From: Flavobacterium sp.
GTDB taxonomy: Bacteria > Bacteroidota > Bacteroidia > Flavobacteriales > Flavobacteriaceae
Assembly (NCBI GenBank): GCA_030150335.1
Contig: JASLGC010000089.1
Coordinates: 1-7,066 of the forward strand
Length of the DNA: 7,066 nucleotides
Direction of reading: 5' to 3'
Part shown: positions 6,445 to 7,066 of the stretch, piece by piece
How positions within the stretch are numbered: position 1 is the first letter of the stretch
Layout of the letters: each line of letters opens with the position of its first letter
Made by a program: the position numbers and the translations under genes
The notes under the pieces: model-generated
Database searches by the model: none
Seen by the model: the letters and a program-made list of their open reading frames with translations, nothing else
Told to the model about the DNA's origin: nothing

Positions 6445-6873
6445 TTGGAAGCAGGAACATTGTTATACATTAAAAACTACGGATTTGAAAATGGTCAATA
6501 CAAAGACAAATTCTTTTTAGTTTTAAAAAAGATTGATGATGTAGACGCAATGCTCATTAGTTTACCTTCGAGTAAAGATTATGTCCCTTCAAACAAAGCG
6601 AAGTGTGTAGAAATACCCAGTGCGAATCAAACTGTTTTTATCTTTAATGCAGGTGAAATAGTCACCAATGCTAATTTCTCTTTTAGCGTGCGTACTTATT
6701 TGTATGGGCAATATATTACTATGAAAAACGTAGTGGAATTTAATAAGGAATATCCTTTAGAAGGGGTTAATTATGAGATAAAAGGCAGAATGAAACCGCG
6801 AATTTTAGAACAAGTAATTGCATGTTTTAAGCAATCGCCTACAGTAAAAAATAGAATTAAGAAAATGTTATAA
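6445..6873 (+). CDS. Small basic protein of unrecognised family, candidate toxin partner of the Panacea protein
   Basis: A 142-residue protein with no membrane segment or signal peptide. The frame has no ATG before the conserved-looking N-terminus; upstream it runs back only to a TGA at 6394-6396. TTG at 6445 is therefore the likely start (ATT at 6439 is the alternative). The N-terminal half looks like successive beta strands: GTLLYIKNYGF (4-14), KFFLVLKKIDD (22-32), AMLISLPSSK (35-44), then TVFIFNAGEI (63-72) and a Tyr-rich VRTYLYGQYITM (82-93). The C-terminus (117-142) is a Lys/Arg-rich helix. The pattern of a short strand, a Gly loop, then a charged residue and FLVL, then LPSS loosely recalls the PemK/MazF SH3-like ribonuclease fold, but I see no clear catalytic set and hold this weakly. 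As the second gene after a Panacea protein it is the candidate toxin; it could instead be a non-toxic accessory protein. Confidence 0.75.
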   Translation: MEAGTLLYIKNYGFENGQYKDKFFLVLKKIDDVDAMLISLPSSKDYVPSNKAKCVEIPSANQTVFIFNAGEIVTNANFSFSVRTYLYGQYITMKNVVEFNKEYPLEGVNYEIKGRMKPRILEQVIACFKQSPTVKNRIKKML

Positions 6874-6876
6874 GCT

Positions 6877-6903
6877 AAGCTACTTCACAGGGTAGCTTTT
6901 TTT
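6877..6903 (+). terminator. Intrinsic terminator of the Panacea operon
   Basis: AAGCTAC (6877-6883) pairs with GTAGCTT (6892-6898); two inner T-G wobbles can close the loop to CACA. A T7 run (6897-6903) overlaps the stem end. It lies 3 bases after the stop codon of the second gene. Confidence 0.8.
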
Positions 6904-6907
6904 ATTT

Positions 6908-6946
6908 AAAAAAATAGAGGTGCCATAATATATTAATGGCACCTCT
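6908..6946 (-). terminator. Intrinsic terminator of the convergent receptor gene
   Basis: AGAGGTGCCAT (6916-6926) and ATGGCACCTCT (6936-6946) form a perfect 11-bp stem. Read on the minus strand it is followed within a base by seven T (the A-run 6908-6914). No T-run follows on the plus strand. It therefore ends transcription of the minus-strand gene stopping at 6996, and sits back to back with the terminator at 6877-6903. Confidence 0.85.
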
Positions 6947-6995
6947 CGAAATAAAACACATACTTAGCTCTATGAAAAACTAATATTATTATCCT

Positions 6996-7066
6996 TTAGA
7001 ATGTATATCTAATCCCGAATTGCATTTGCCAACGAGAAGAAAAGAAGTCGATAGAATAATCAGTTA
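6996..7066 (-). CDS. C-terminal end of an outer-membrane beta-barrel protein, probably a TonB-dependent receptor
   Basis: The last 22 codons of a minus-strand gene that continues beyond the right edge; stop TAA at 6998-6996. The final residues SSRWQMQFGIRYTF form an amphipathic terminal strand ending in aromatic Phe, the outer-membrane insertion (BAM) signature. The RWQ-x-QFGIRYTF ending is common in large TonB-dependent receptors and Oar-like proteins of Bacteroidota. The other two minus-strand frames are interrupted by stops. A matching terminator lies 49 bases downstream on the same strand. Only the beta-barrel nature is supported directly; the receptor class and substrate cannot be read from this fragment. 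Confidence 0.7.
   Translation of the reverse strand, partial: TDYSIDFFSSRWQMQFGIRYTF

Overview
This window looks like a Flavobacteriaceae (Bacteroidota) chromosome. It is AT-rich, has essentially no Shine-Dalgarno sequences, shows A-rich leaders before start codons and TAnnTTTG-type -7 promoter elements, and ends in what appears to be the C-terminus of a TonB-dependent outer-membrane receptor. A urease-positive genus such as Myroides would fit, but the genus is only a guess from general resemblance.

Positions 1-4490 hold the 3' part of a urease gene cluster, all on the + strand: the end of ureC (catalytic alpha subunit), then the nickel-insertion accessory genes ureE, ureF, ureG and ureD (also called ureH), then a UT-family urea channel. 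UreG supplies GTPase activity, UreE delivers nickel, UreF and UreD form the activation complex on apo-urease, and the channel brings in urea. The ureE-ureD genes are packed with gaps of 2-14 bases. A strong intrinsic terminator and a second stem-loop separate ureC from ureE, so the structural and accessory genes appear to be set at different expression levels.

Positions 4491-5539 hold a separately promoted AraC-family regulator. It has a good Bacteroidota promoter overlapped by an inverted repeat and is closed by a 16-bp-stem terminator. It may control urease, but position is the only evidence for that.

Positions 5540-5845 are a long intergenic stretch. It contains a 48-codon open stretch on the minus strand without an ATG (possible gene remnant) and, at its right end, the promoter of the next operon with TTATAACAA-type palindromes.

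Positions 5846-6903 carry a two-gene operon: a Panacea (DUF4065, SocA-like) protein followed by a 142-residue unrecognised basic protein that starts with TTG. The layout is that of a Panacea toxin-antitoxin pair; the second protein would be the toxin. This is the most likely place in the window for something undescribed. A plus-strand terminator closes the operon. A back-to-back minus-strand terminator follows, serving the convergent outer-membrane receptor gene whose last 22 codons are in the window.
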